DNA of 64,000 bases, from contig NZ_CP043430.1 of assembly GCF_008271365.1 (NCBI RefSeq), positions 434,001 to 498,000 of the forward strand, in the 5' to 3' direction. The notes under the pieces were generated by a model. That model had not been told where the DNA came from and ran no database searches. It worked only from the letters and a program-made list of their open reading frames with translations. Each line of letters starts with the position of its first letter. Positions within the stretch are counted from its first letter, which is position 1. Source of the stretch: Microbacterium sp. 1S1. GTDB taxonomy: Bacteria > Actinomycetota > Actinomycetes > Actinomycetales > Microbacteriaceae. Positions 8,869 through 16,321 of this stretch are shown here, piece after piece. A program made the translations under genes and the position numbers.

Positions 8869-9870
8869 TCAGGCCCGACGCACCTCGGCGTGCGGGATCC
8901 GGGCGGCCATGACCTGTACGGCCTCCGCGTTGTCGTCGACGAGCACCGCGTCCCGGCCGAGAGCCGAAGCCACGGCTCCGGTCGTGCCGCTGCCGGCGAA
9001 GAGGTCGAGTACCCGATCGCCGGGCCGGCTGGACGCGGTGACGATGCGCCGCAGGATGCCTTCGGGCTTCTGCGTGGGATAGCCCGTCTTCTCCCGTCCG
9101 GTCGTCGGGACGATCGTGTGCCACCACACATCCGTGGGCAGCTTCCCGCGCGCCGCCTTCTCCGCGGTCACCAGGCCGGGCGCCATGTAGGGCTCCCGGT
9201 CGACGTCGTCGGAGTTGAAGACGTACGTCCGCGGGTTCTTCACGTACACGAGGATCGTGTCGTGCTTGGTGGGCCACCGCCGCCGGGACTTGGCTCCGTA
9301 GTCGTACGCCCAGATGAGCTCGTTGAGGAAGCAGTCGCGCCCGAACACCGCGTCGAGCATGACCTTCGCGTAGTGCGCCTCACGGTAGTCCAGGTGCAGG
9401 TAGAGGGTGCCGTCGTCGGCGAGCAGACGCCAGGCCTCCTCCAGCCGCGGCATCAGGAACGCGCCGTAGTCGTCGAAACTGTCGTCGTACGTGCGCAGCA
9501 TGCCCCTCACGCGCTCGTATCGGTGGCCGTGGAAGCCGTGTCGCACCTCGGGCTCGCCGGCTGCGCGTTCAGAACTCAGGAGATCCGGGCGCGGAGTGGC
9601 CGATTCCGGGCTGATCCCGTCCGGTTCGCCCGGTTCTTCCTCGATTGTGAACGCACGGCGGGCGGTGACCACCTGTCGCTCCCGCACCCGACCGGTGTTG
9701 AACGGCGGGTCGAGGTAGACGAGTGTGAAGGATCCGGAGGGCAGGGTCGCCGCGACCGCGAGATTGTCCCCCCTCGATGATCGACACCCGCCCGGGCTCC
9801 CCCTCGGTCCGCCCACCCTCCCCGGGGTCCCTGAGCCGGCCGAGGGGCTCACGGAACCCGGTGCAGCCAC
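8869..9870 (-). CDS. DNA methyltransferase (beta-type order), probable 5' frameshift
   Basis: N6-adenine/N4-cytosine methyltransferase with the catalytic motif DPPFNTG near the N-terminus and the AdoMet loop DLFAGSGTTG near the C-terminus, the order of beta-class enzymes; a recognition region lies between (DTILVYVK, GYPTQKPEG). No restriction gene is adjacent, so it appears to be an orphan. The first 33 or so residues from the GTG at 9870 are Gly/Pro/Ser/Arg-rich and overlap the lipoate ligase gene. In the next frame the DNA reads VSIIEG from a GTG at 9787, and dropping one base of the C6 tract at 9768-9773 joins it to GDNLAVAA, a natural N-terminus for this family. The gene is therefore frameshifted or the tract is miscounted. 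Confidence 0.8.
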   Translation of the reverse strand: MAAPGSVSPSAGSGTPGRVGGPRGSPGGCRSSRGDNLAVAATLPSGSFTLVYLDPPFNTGRVRERQVVTARRAFTIEEEPGEPDGISPESATPRPDLLSSERAAGEPEVRHGFHGHRYERVRGMLRTYDDSFDDYGAFLMPRLEEAWRLLADDGTLYLHLDYREAHYAKVMLDAVFGRDCFLNELIWAYDYGAKSRRRWPTKHDTILVYVKNPRTYVFNSDDVDREPYMAPGLVTAEKAARGKLPTDVWWHTIVPTTGREKTGYPTQKPEGILRRIVTASSRPGDRVLDLFAGSGTTGAVASALGRDAVLVDDNAEAVQVMAARIPHAEVRRA

Positions 9871-10898
9871 GCGTCGGTCGAGAACTTCGACTCCACGAGG
9901 GCCTCGGCGTCGGCGTACTCGTCCGGCGTGATGTCGCCGTCCTCCGCCGAGGTCAGGGCGCGGAACGTGTCCTTGAAGCGTTCGATGATCTCGGCGCGCT
10001 CCAGCCCCGTCTGGCTGCGCAGCGGGTCGACGCGCTTGGCCGCCGACGTCGTGCCCTTGTCACTGAGCTTCTCCCGGCCGATCCGCAGCACCTCGGTCAT
10101 CGTCTGGCCGTCGATGTCATAGGAGAGAGTGGCATGGTGCAGCACGCCACCGTTCGCAAGGCGCTTCTGCGCGGCGCCGCCGATCTTGCCGGTCGGGCTC
10201 GCGATGTCGTTGAGCGGCTGATACACGGCGTCGATGCCGAGCGAGCGAAGCGCCTGCAGGACCCAGTCGTCCAGGAAGGCATAGGAGTCGGCGAACGTCA
10301 TGCCCGCGACGAGCGAGGCAGGGACGTACAGGGAGTAGGTGATGATCTGCCCTGCGGCCATGAGCATCGCGCCGCCCCCGGAGATCCGGCGGACGACGTC
10401 GAAGCCGTGCCGGGCCGCACCCTCCGGATCGACCTCGTTCCGGTACGACTGGAACGACCCGATGACGACGGCCGACTCGTCCCACTCCCAGATCCGCAGG
10501 GTGGGGCGGCGGCGGCCCTCGCCCACTCGCGAGGTGAGCACCTCGTCGAGGGCAAGGTTCATGCGAGGAGAGACCGCCTTGTCGTGCACGATCTCCCAGT
10601 CGAAGTCACGCCACCCGGGGGCGGTGACCAAGGCCCGACGCACGGCCGTGCCGACGGCTTCGGGGCTGAAGCCGAGAAGCTGGGCACCGTCCGGGAGAGC
10701 GCCGCGGACGGCCGCGGCGATCGCGGTGGCGTCCGACTCGGCGGGGAGGCCCTCGACCGCCGCATTGATGTCGTCGAGCGCGGAGTCCGGTTCGAGGAAG
10801 AAGTCGCCGGCGAGGCGGAACCGCGCGATCCGGTCGTTCTCGACTTCGAGGTCGACGACGACGAGCTTGCCCCCAGGAACCTTGTATTCACCGTGCAC
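9849..10898 (-). CDS. lplA: Lipoate--protein ligase
   Basis: 349 residues. The biotin/lipoate ligase catalytic domain occupies about residues 110-300: RRISGGGAML, with the lysine motif PTGKIGGAAQKR and HHATLSYDID. It is preceded by a small lipoate-ligase accessory domain (MHGEYKVPGGKLVVVDLEVE), the reverse of the order in E. coli LplA. It attaches lipoate to 2-oxoacid dehydrogenases and the glycine cleavage H protein using ATP. Lies upstream of the methyltransferase on the same strand, with a 22-bp overlap if the distal methyltransferase start is used. Confidence 0.9.
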   Translation of the reverse strand: MHGEYKVPGGKLVVVDLEVENDRIARFRLAGDFFLEPDSALDDINAAVEGLPAESDATAIAAAVRGALPDGAQLLGFSPEAVGTAVRRALVTAPGWRDFDWEIVHDKAVSPRMNLALDEVLTSRVGEGRRRPTLRIWEWDESAVVIGSFQSYRNEVDPEGAARHGFDVVRRISGGGAMLMAAGQIITYSLYVPASLVAGMTFADSYAFLDDWVLQALRSLGIDAVYQPLNDIASPTGKIGGAAQKRLANGGVLHHATLSYDIDGQTMTEVLRIGREKLSDKGTTSAAKRVDPLRSQTGLERAEIIERFKDTFRALTSAEDGDITPDEYADAEALVESKFSTDAWLHRVP

Positions 10899-10931
10899 GG
10901 ATCCAGCTTAAGGCGCGCGGTGCCCCGACGG

Positions 10932-11669
10932 TCAGCCGCCGAGCACCACGACCCGTTCCCCGGCCCTGATCGGCGTGGAGTAGCGGTTGCCCGCGGTGGG
11001 CAGCGGGCAGACGAACTGGTCCGAGAAGGCGCACGGCGGCAGGTACGCCCGGTTGAAGTCGATCACGGCGGTTCCGTCGGCGGCGGGCTCGTCCACGGGC
11101 AGGAACCGGAACCGGTACGTCTCCAGCCCGTTCGTCCCGTCGGCGAACACGGCACTGAGCGCACCGCTTCCGCTGCGGGTGACGGTCAGCTCGTGCGGAG
11201 CGCCCGCGAGCTCGAACCGCAGACGCCCGGCAATCGCGGTCTCACGCTCCTCGCCGTCGACCGAGGTCACGACGATCGTCTCGTCGGGCGCGGGCACGAA
11301 CGTCGCGGGGAGCCGCCAGCGCTCGTCGGGGGCGTAGGCGTCGATCGCCGTGAACCACTCACGCTGCGGACGCGCCGGATTCCAGACCCGGAGCGCGAGG
11401 AGTCCGTTGCGGTCGAACACGCGGAGCTCCCGACGGCCGAGGCGCAGGGTCTGCGTGCCGCGGAGGGTGACGACCGACCCCGACGGTCCGAGCTCGCTGC
11501 CACGGATCCCGCCGTCGCCGGTGAGGGCCCAGAGCCCCGGGACGCCGTCGACCGCCGCGGGTTCGGTGATGAGCCAGTTCGTCGACTCCAGTGCGGACGG
11601 CCCGTACTCCGACCCCGCATAGCGTTCGCGCGCCGCATGCCAGTCATGCCAGTCCGTCAGGAAGCTCAT
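10932..11669 (-). CDS. DUF1684-family protein
   Basis: 245 residues from the ATG at 11669; a longer reading frame adds a Gly/Pro-rich tail that looks non-coding. The C-terminal signature DFNRAYLPPCAFSDQFVCPLP identifies the DUF1684 family, whose members are soluble and of unknown function. No signal peptide or membrane segment. It lies 33 bp upstream of the lipoate ligase gene on the same strand, so the two could be co-transcribed, and downstream of a 746-bp repeat-rich gap. Confidence 0.85.
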   Translation of the reverse strand: MSFLTDWHDWHAARERYAGSEYGPSALESTNWLITEPAAVDGVPGLWALTGDGGIRGSELGPSGSVVTLRGTQTLRLGRRELRVFDRNGLLALRVWNPARPQREWFTAIDAYAPDERWRLPATFVPAPDETIVVTSVDGEERETAIAGRLRFELAGAPHELTVTRSGSGALSAVFADGTNGLETYRFRFLPVDEPAADGTAVIDFNRAYLPPCAFSDQFVCPLPTAGNRYSTPIRAGERVVVLGG

Positions 11670-11837
11670 CGCCGCGGGCCCTCCCCCTCGCTCGTGCGGA
11701 TGTGCCCCGAATCTAGGGCTGCCGTCGCCCGCCGGGCCCCCCATCCGTCACACGCCTTCACCCCGCGTCATCCCGCGTCACACTCCCCTGCCCCGGGGGC
11801 CGAATCCCGCCCCGTCCCGTCCCGTCCCGAGCGGGTG

Positions 11838-11972
11838 CGGGATCGATATCGCTCCCCGCCGCCCCTTGCCCCGCCCGTTCCTGATCCCGCAACCCAGACC
11901 CGCCCGCCGCACGCCTCCCACGGGATCGAAACCGTCCCCCGCCGCGCCTTCCCCGCCCGTTCCTGATCCCGC
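11838..11972. repeat. Two copies of a GGGATC...GATCCC hairpin repeat
   Basis: Units at 11838-11890 and 11921-11972 run from CGGGATCGA to CCTGATCCCGC and are about 85 percent alike. Each is bounded by inverted GGGATC/GATCCC arms; the first extends to 9 bp (TGCGGGATC/GATCCCGCA). The end CGTTCCTGATCCCGC is the reverse of a motif found twice at 20.37-20.47 kb. Confidence 0.75.
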
Positions 11973-12063
11973 CACTCCCCGCGGTCCGCCGCACGCGTCG
12001 GGAGCCGAAGAGACCCCACTCGCGGCGCACGGGGACATGACTCCGGCGCGCCGACGCATCTCG

Positions 12064-12225
12064 CGTGTTCGAAAACGCTCCTCCGAGGTGCGTCCTAGGC
12101 ACGGAAGTGATCCCCCGGGACAGGGGTGTGGTCCCCACAGGTCACCGTGGACGCCGACTCACCGACGCCCCCACTGCGGTGCGTGCTCGAAAACGCTCCC
12201 CCCGGGACCGTCCAGAGTACGAAAG
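12064..12225. repeat. Tandem CGAAAACGCTCC repeat pair
   Basis: Copies begin at 12064 (CGTGTTCGAAAACGCTCC) and 12182 (CGTGCTCGAAAACGCTCC), 118 bp apart, and similarity continues to ACGGAAGTGA and ACGAAAGTGA. A related CGTTTTCGAG lies at 20489-20498, again next to the GGGATCAG repeats. Confidence 0.7.
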
Positions 12226-12264
12226 TGAGCTCGTTTTGGCGGCGGAAGGGGCGGAACTGATCCC

Positions 12265-12410
12265 GGAGGAAAACCGGACCGACCGGGACCGGGACCCGGA
12301 TGGGACGGGACCGGACGGACCCGAACGGGACGGACGAACCCGGACGGGGCGAACCCGGGCGAACCCGGACGGACCCGGACAAGACGGACCGGAACGAGAC
12401 GGGACCGAAA
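12265..12410. repeat. Degenerate GGAC/GAAC low-complexity tract
   Basis: About 145 bp built of imperfect CGGAC, CGGGAC and CGAAC pentamers/hexamers on the plus strand, ending at the stop of the alpha/beta hydrolase gene. No reading frame, stem of note or promoter was seen. Confidence 0.65.
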
Positions 12411-12415
12411 GGGGG

Positions 12416-13270
12416 TCAGCGCGCGGGGATGTGGGCGTCGAGCCAGGCGAGCACGTCGGCGCGCACCTCGTCCTGCTGCAGCTCCTGGAAGATCTCGTGC
12501 CGGGCGTCGGGGTAGACGAGGGTCGTGACGTCGGTGAGTCCGGAGCGCCGGCGGTACTCGTCGGCGAGCTTGTGCACGCTGCGCGGACCGCCGACCGGGT
12601 CGTCGCGGCCGACCAGGAGGAGCATCGGCAGGTCGCGCGCGAGGTGCTTCGCGGGCCGCCCGTAGAGCCGTGCCGCGTCGAGCGGACCGAACAGCTTGAG
12701 CAGCGGCACGCCCGTCGTGAGCGGATCCTCGTCGAAGGCCTTCCACACGGCGGGGTCGCGGCTCAGCCACTCGTATCCGGTCGCGTCATCCGCCGCCCAC
12801 GCGGCGTTCAGCGGTGCCGGGTTGAGGGAGCGGGGCGTCCGCAGCGCCGAGCCGGACAGGATGACCGCGTCGAAGGCCTCGGCATGCTCGTTCACCAGCA
12901 TCTGCGCGAGGAACGACCCCCACGAGTGTCCGAGCAGCACGAGCGGAAGGTCGGGGTTCTCGTCGCGGATGATGCCGGTCAGCTGCCAGACCGCGTCCTT
13001 GGCCGCCCGGAGACCTCCGGGGCCGAGTCGTCCGAGCCGGGCGGGGTCGCCGTGCTGGCGGATGCCGGTGCGGCCGTGACCCCGGTGGTCGTCGGCGTAG
13101 ACGATGAACCCGGCTCCGGTGAGCGCGCCGATCAGCGCCGGATAGCGGCCCGCGTGCTCTCCCACCCCGTGCAGGAGCTGGACGACGCCGCGGGGCGTGC
13201 CCTCCGCGGGGTGGACGTCGTAGACGATCGCGATGCCGTGGCGGTCCGTGTACTCGCGGGTCTCGGTCAT
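12416..13270 (-). CDS. Alpha/beta hydrolase, monoacylglycerol-lipase-like
   Basis: 284 residues. The oxyanion segment LLHGVGEHAGRYPALIGAL and DDHRGHGRTG, the nucleophile elbow GHSWGS (Ser near residue 116), VGRDDPVGG and the catalytic His in DARHEIF give a complete serine-hydrolase triad in the arrangement of monoglyceride lipases/lysophospholipases. No signal peptide; cytoplasmic. Ten bp downstream of cutC on the same strand. Ester substrate not known. Confidence 0.88.
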   Translation of the reverse strand: MTETREYTDRHGIAIVYDVHPAEGTPRGVVQLLHGVGEHAGRYPALIGALTGAGFIVYADDHRGHGRTGIRQHGDPARLGRLGPGGLRAAKDAVWQLTGIIRDENPDLPLVLLGHSWGSFLAQMLVNEHAEAFDAVILSGSALRTPRSLNPAPLNAAWAADDATGYEWLSRDPAVWKAFDEDPLTTGVPLLKLFGPLDAARLYGRPAKHLARDLPMLLLVGRDDPVGGPRSVHKLADEYRRRSGLTDVTTLVYPDARHEIFQELQQDEVRADVLAWLDAHIPAR

Positions 13271-13279
13271 GGCGCGGCC

Positions 13280-14038
13280 CTACCGGTCGCTCTCCGCGCG
13301 GGCGCCGCGGACCGCGTCGCGGATCGCGAGGGCGATGTCGCGGTCCGTCACCTCGTAGCCGCCGACGCCGTCGGAGGCGGAGCCCATGCGCACCCCGCCG
13401 TCCTCGGTCACGGCCCGCTTCGCGGAGAAGTGGATCGCGTCGACGCCGGTCGCCGCGAGCACCGGAGCGCTGGCGACGTCGACGCCGCTGCCGGCCATGA
13501 CCTCGATCTCCCCCTCCGCCGCCGCGACGAGCGCACGCAGGGTGTCGATGCCGTCGATCGCGGCGGAGGCGCCGCCGGAGGTGAGCACGCGGCGGAGACC
13601 CAGCTCCCGCGCGGCGCGCAGGGTCGCGACCGGGTCGGCGGTCACGTCGATGGCCCGGTGCAGGGTCGCCGGAGCTCCCCCGGCCGCATCCCGCAGCCGG
13701 GCCATGGCGTCGCGGTCCAGTCGCCCCGCGCTGTCGAGAGCGCCGATCACGACGCCTGCGGCCCCCGCGGCGATCGCGTGCCGCACGTCCCGCTCTGCGA
13801 CGGCCAGCTCGTCGGCGCTGTAGTGGAAGCCGCCGGCACGCGGACGGATGAGGACGTGCACCTCGGGTCCGCTCGCCCCCACGGCGTCGAGCGCGAGCTC
13901 GAGGGTGGCCGGCGACGGGGTGAGCCCGCCGAGGGCGAGGGCCGTGGCCAGCTCGACGCGAGCGGCACCGACCTCGGCGGCGATACGCACTCCGGCGGGA
14001 TCCTGGACGGCGATTTCGAGAGCGATCGTTCGGGTCAC
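13280..14038 (-). CDS. cutC: CutC-family protein
   Basis: 252 residues forming a TIM-barrel CutC domain: IALEIAVQDPAGVRIAAEVG at the N-terminus, then GGLTPS, LIRPRAGGFHYS and VLTSGGA. CutC was named for copper homeostasis in E. coli, but that role is disputed and the biochemical activity is unknown. Full length for the family. Divergent from the marR-MFS pair with 71 bp between starts. Confidence 0.9.
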   Translation of the reverse strand: MTRTIALEIAVQDPAGVRIAAEVGAARVELATALALGGLTPSPATLELALDAVGASGPEVHVLIRPRAGGFHYSADELAVAERDVRHAIAAGAAGVVIGALDSAGRLDRDAMARLRDAAGGAPATLHRAIDVTADPVATLRAARELGLRRVLTSGGASAAIDGIDTLRALVAAAEGEIEVMAGSGVDVASAPVLAATGVDAIHFSAKRAVTEDGGVRMGSASDGVGGYEVTDRDIALAIRDAVRGARAESDR

Positions 14039-14090
14039 CCCTCCATTGTGCCCGCTGGACTCGGCCGCTCCCGCCCATGCGTCCGAAATA

Positions 14091-14107
14091 TTAGATAGAC
14101 TAACTAA
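14091..14107. promoter_or_regulatory. Probable MarR operator over the -10 box
   Basis: TTAGATAGACTAACTAA is an AT-rich imperfect dyad in otherwise GC-rich DNA, and it contains TAGACT (14096-14101), 8 nt before the marR ATG. The overlap fits negative autoregulation of a marR-efflux operon. Confidence 0.6.
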
Positions 14108-14109
14108 GT

Positions 14110-14550
14110 ATGTCTGCGTCCGATGATTCCCTCCACCTCACCGCCACAGACCTGCGCATGGCCACGTTCCGTCTCGCCCGCCGCCTCCGCTGCGCGCGTG
14201 CCGCCGACATGATGAGCGACACCCAGCTCGCCGTGCTCGCCGAGCTGCGCATGAACGGCCGCCGCACGATCTCCACTCTCGCCGAGCGCGAGCGTGTGAC
14301 CGCCCCGTCCATGACGAGCATCGTGAACGGGCTGGAGGAGCAGGGCTACGTGGCCCGCACCCCGGACGAGGACGACCGGCGCCGTGTGCAGGTCGACATC
14401 ACCCCCGCCGGTGCCGAGATCGTCGTGGAGACGATCCGCCGCCGTGACGTGCTGCTCGCCGACATGCTCCGCGAGGTCGACTACACCGAGGAGGAACTGG
14501 CGACCCTGCGAGAAGCCAGCGCCCTGATGCGGAGGGTGGTGGAGAGATGA
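14110..14550 (+). CDS. MarR-family transcriptional regulator
   Basis: 146 residues with the winged helix-turn-helix of MarR proteins: RRTISTLAERERVTAPSMTS is the recognition region and DEDDRRRVQVDITPAG the wing. It probably dimerises and represses its own promoter through the dyad overlapping the -10 region. The stop overlaps the MFS start by 4 bp (ATGA), so the transporter is its likely target and the inducer a compound exported by it. Confidence 0.92.
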   Translation: MSASDDSLHLTATDLRMATFRLARRLRCARAADMMSDTQLAVLAELRMNGRRTISTLAERERVTAPSMTSIVNGLEEQGYVARTPDEDDRRRVQVDITPAGAEIVVETIRRRDVLLADMLREVDYTEEELATLREASALMRRVVER

Positions 14551-15887
14551 GCGCCATGTTCCGCTCCTTCGCGAACGTCAACTATCGGATCTGGTTCGCC
14601 GGCGCCCTGGTCTCCAACGTCGGTGGATGGATGCAGGCCACCGCCCAGGACTGGGTCGTGCTGACCGAGCTCACCGACAACGACGCGACGGCGATGGGCG
14701 TCACGATGGCGCTGCAGTTCGGGCCGCCGCTGGTGCTGGTGAGCCTGACCGGGTGGGTCGCCGACCGCTTCGACCGGCGGAAGATCCTCCTGACCACGCA
14801 GGCCGCGCTGCTCGCCCTCGCCATCGCGGTCGGCTCCCTGCTGCTCGCCGGGGTCATGACCCTGCCGATGATGCTCGCGTTCGCCCTCGGCTTCGGCATC
14901 GTCAACGCGTTCGACGCGCCGGCCCGACAGGCCTTCGTGTCGGACATGGTGTCCGCGTCGGAGACCTCCAACGCGGTGGCGCTCAACTCGGCGTCCTTCA
15001 ACCTCGCTCGCATGATCGGACCGGCGGTCGGCGGCCTGCTCATCGTGGCGATCGGCTCCGGCTGGGTGTTCATCGCCAACGCCGCGACCTTCCTCGCCAT
15101 GATCGTCGCACTGCTGCTCATGCGCACGCATCTGCTCGCGCCACGCCCCAAGAACCGCAGCCGCGGCGGCCTGGCCGAGGGGTTCCGGTACGTCTGGGCG
15201 CGCAGCGACCTCAAGGTCGTGTTCGTGACGGTGTTCCTCATCGGCGCGTTCGGCATGAACTTCCCGATCTTCGCCTCGACCATGGCGCTGGAGTTCGGAG
15301 CCGGGGCCGACGGGTACGGGGTGCTGAGCTCGGTGCTCGCGATCGGGTCCCTGATCGGCGCCCTCCTCGCCGCGCGTCGCGACCGGGCGAGGGTGCGCGT
15401 GGTGATCCTCGCGGCGGGCGGCTTCGGGATCGCGGCCTTCGTCTCGGCCGCGATGCCCACCTACCTCTCCTACGCGGTCACGCTGACCTTCACCGGCTTC
15501 ATGATCGTGACGCTGCTGACCACGGCCAACGGCTACGTGCAGATCACCACCGACCCCGCGCTCCGCGGCCGGGTCCTCGCGCTGTACATGGCCGTCATCA
15601 TGGGATCGACCCCGGTCGGCGCGCCGATCGCCGGCTGGGTGGCCGACGCCTTCGGCCCCCGCGCCGCGATCATGCTCGGCGGCACGGCGGGCTTCATCGC
15701 GTGCGCCATCGGGGTGACCTGGGTGCTGACGTCCGGGAGGTTGCGCCGCCAGGAGAGCAGCCGTTTCCGCCTGACACTGGACGAGACGCGGCCGCTGCGG
15801 GTCGTGCAGCCGGTCGAGCCCGTCGACTACACGGAGAAGGCCGCGGCGACGACGCCGATCCGCCTGCCGCAGCGCGACGACGAGTGA
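14547..15887 (+). CDS. MFS efflux transporter (enterobactin-exporter-like)
   Basis: 446 residues with about 12 membrane segments. The N-terminus NYRIWFAGALVSNVGGWMQ and the loop VADRFDRRKIL fall in the MFS_3/EntS-like group, which exports siderophores or drugs. The C-terminal 45 residues are hydrophilic and cytoplasmic. Translationally coupled to the upstream MarR regulator, the usual layout of an inducible drug or metabolite exporter. Substrate unknown. Confidence 0.88.
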   Translation: MSAMFRSFANVNYRIWFAGALVSNVGGWMQATAQDWVVLTELTDNDATAMGVTMALQFGPPLVLVSLTGWVADRFDRRKILLTTQAALLALAIAVGSLLLAGVMTLPMMLAFALGFGIVNAFDAPARQAFVSDMVSASETSNAVALNSASFNLARMIGPAVGGLLIVAIGSGWVFIANAATFLAMIVALLLMRTHLLAPRPKNRSRGGLAEGFRYVWARSDLKVVFVTVFLIGAFGMNFPIFASTMALEFGAGADGYGVLSSVLAIGSLIGALLAARRDRARVRVVILAAGGFGIAAFVSAAMPTYLSYAVTLTFTGFMIVTLLTTANGYVQITTDPALRGRVLALYMAVIMGSTPVGAPIAGWVADAFGPRAAIMLGGTAGFIACAIGVTWVLTSGRLRRQESSRFRLTLDETRPLRVVQPVEPVDYTEKAAATTPIRLPQRDDE

Positions 15888-15935
15888 GTCGCACGGGCGT
15901 TTGTCAACGCCTTCCTCATCCGGGTACGGCGGTCG

Positions 15936-15941
15936 TAGCGT
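15936..15941 (+). promoter_or_regulatory. -10 box, leaderless-type start
   Basis: TAGCGT ends 6 nt before the ATG of the small acidic protein gene; no ribosome-binding site lies in between. Confidence 0.45.
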
Positions 15942-15947
15942 CGTGTC

Positions 15948-16232
15948 ATGGACGAGAACATGAGCACCCCGCACCCGCAGGATCCGGCTGAAGGCGCTCC
16001 CGGCGTCGACGTCCCGGATGAGAACTCCGGCCAGGGCGACGGCACCGGCGGCGCGATCCAGGGCGACAGCTCCCGCGGCGAGTCGACCGGCGGCGCCATC
16101 CAGGGCAGCTCCGGCCCCGGGCACGACGCCCCGCTCGGCGGCGACGAGAACACCGAGGACGAGCTCGCGGCCGACAACGCCGCCGAGGAGGACACCCTCC
16201 GCACGCTCGACCCGGACTCCCCGCCCGCCTGA
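15948..16232 (+). CDS. Small acidic low-complexity protein, unknown
   Basis: 94 residues, rich in Asp, Glu, Gly, Ser and Pro, no Cys and no hydrophobic segment, so probably disordered and cytoplasmic. The phrase TGGAIQG occurs twice, at about residues 28-34 and 47-53. The ATG at 15948 and codon use with GC third positions support a real gene. No known domain. It ends just before a long palindrome facing rocD. Confidence 0.7.
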   Translation: MDENMSTPHPQDPAEGAPGVDVPDENSGQGDGTGGAIQGDSSRGESTGGAIQGSSGPGHDAPLGGDENTEDELAADNAAEEDTLRTLDPDSPPA

Positions 16233-16237
16233 GCCGT

Positions 16238-16313
16238 CGACCCACCCCTTCGAGACGAGCCACCCCCGTGCGAACGTTCGCACGGGGGTGGCTCGGGCGG
16301 AAGGGGTGGGTCG
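16238..16313. terminator. Nested perfect palindrome, bidirectional terminator
   Basis: A perfect 40-bp palindrome at 16256-16295 (20-bp arms, centre at 16275/16276) is framed by a second 13-bp arm pair, CGACCCACCCCTT at 16238-16250 and AAGGGGTGGGTCG at 16301-16313, with 5-nt asymmetric gaps. It lies between two converging genes, which fits bidirectional termination although no T-run follows. Confidence 0.75.
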
Positions 16314-16321
16314 GCCGGGCC

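Larger units (their letters stand above)
11670..12415. other. Gene-free repeat-rich intergenic block
   Basis: 746 bp between two minus-strand genes with no convincing coding region on either strand. It contains a pair of 52-53 bp hairpin repeats (11838-11972), a pair of about 44-bp repeats 118 bp apart (12064-12225) and a degenerate GGAC/GAAC tract (12265-12410). The promoter of the DUF1684 gene must lie within the left part; none stands out. Confidence 0.75.

Noticed and set aside
11670..12415. Short plus- and minus-strand frames in the repeat block
   Set aside because: All are low-complexity Arg/Pro/Gly strings that change frame between repeat copies, with no start context.
16256..16295. 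Phage attachment site or replication origin
   Set aside because: No integrase, tRNA, DnaA boxes or AT-rich region nearby; a terminator between converging genes is simpler.
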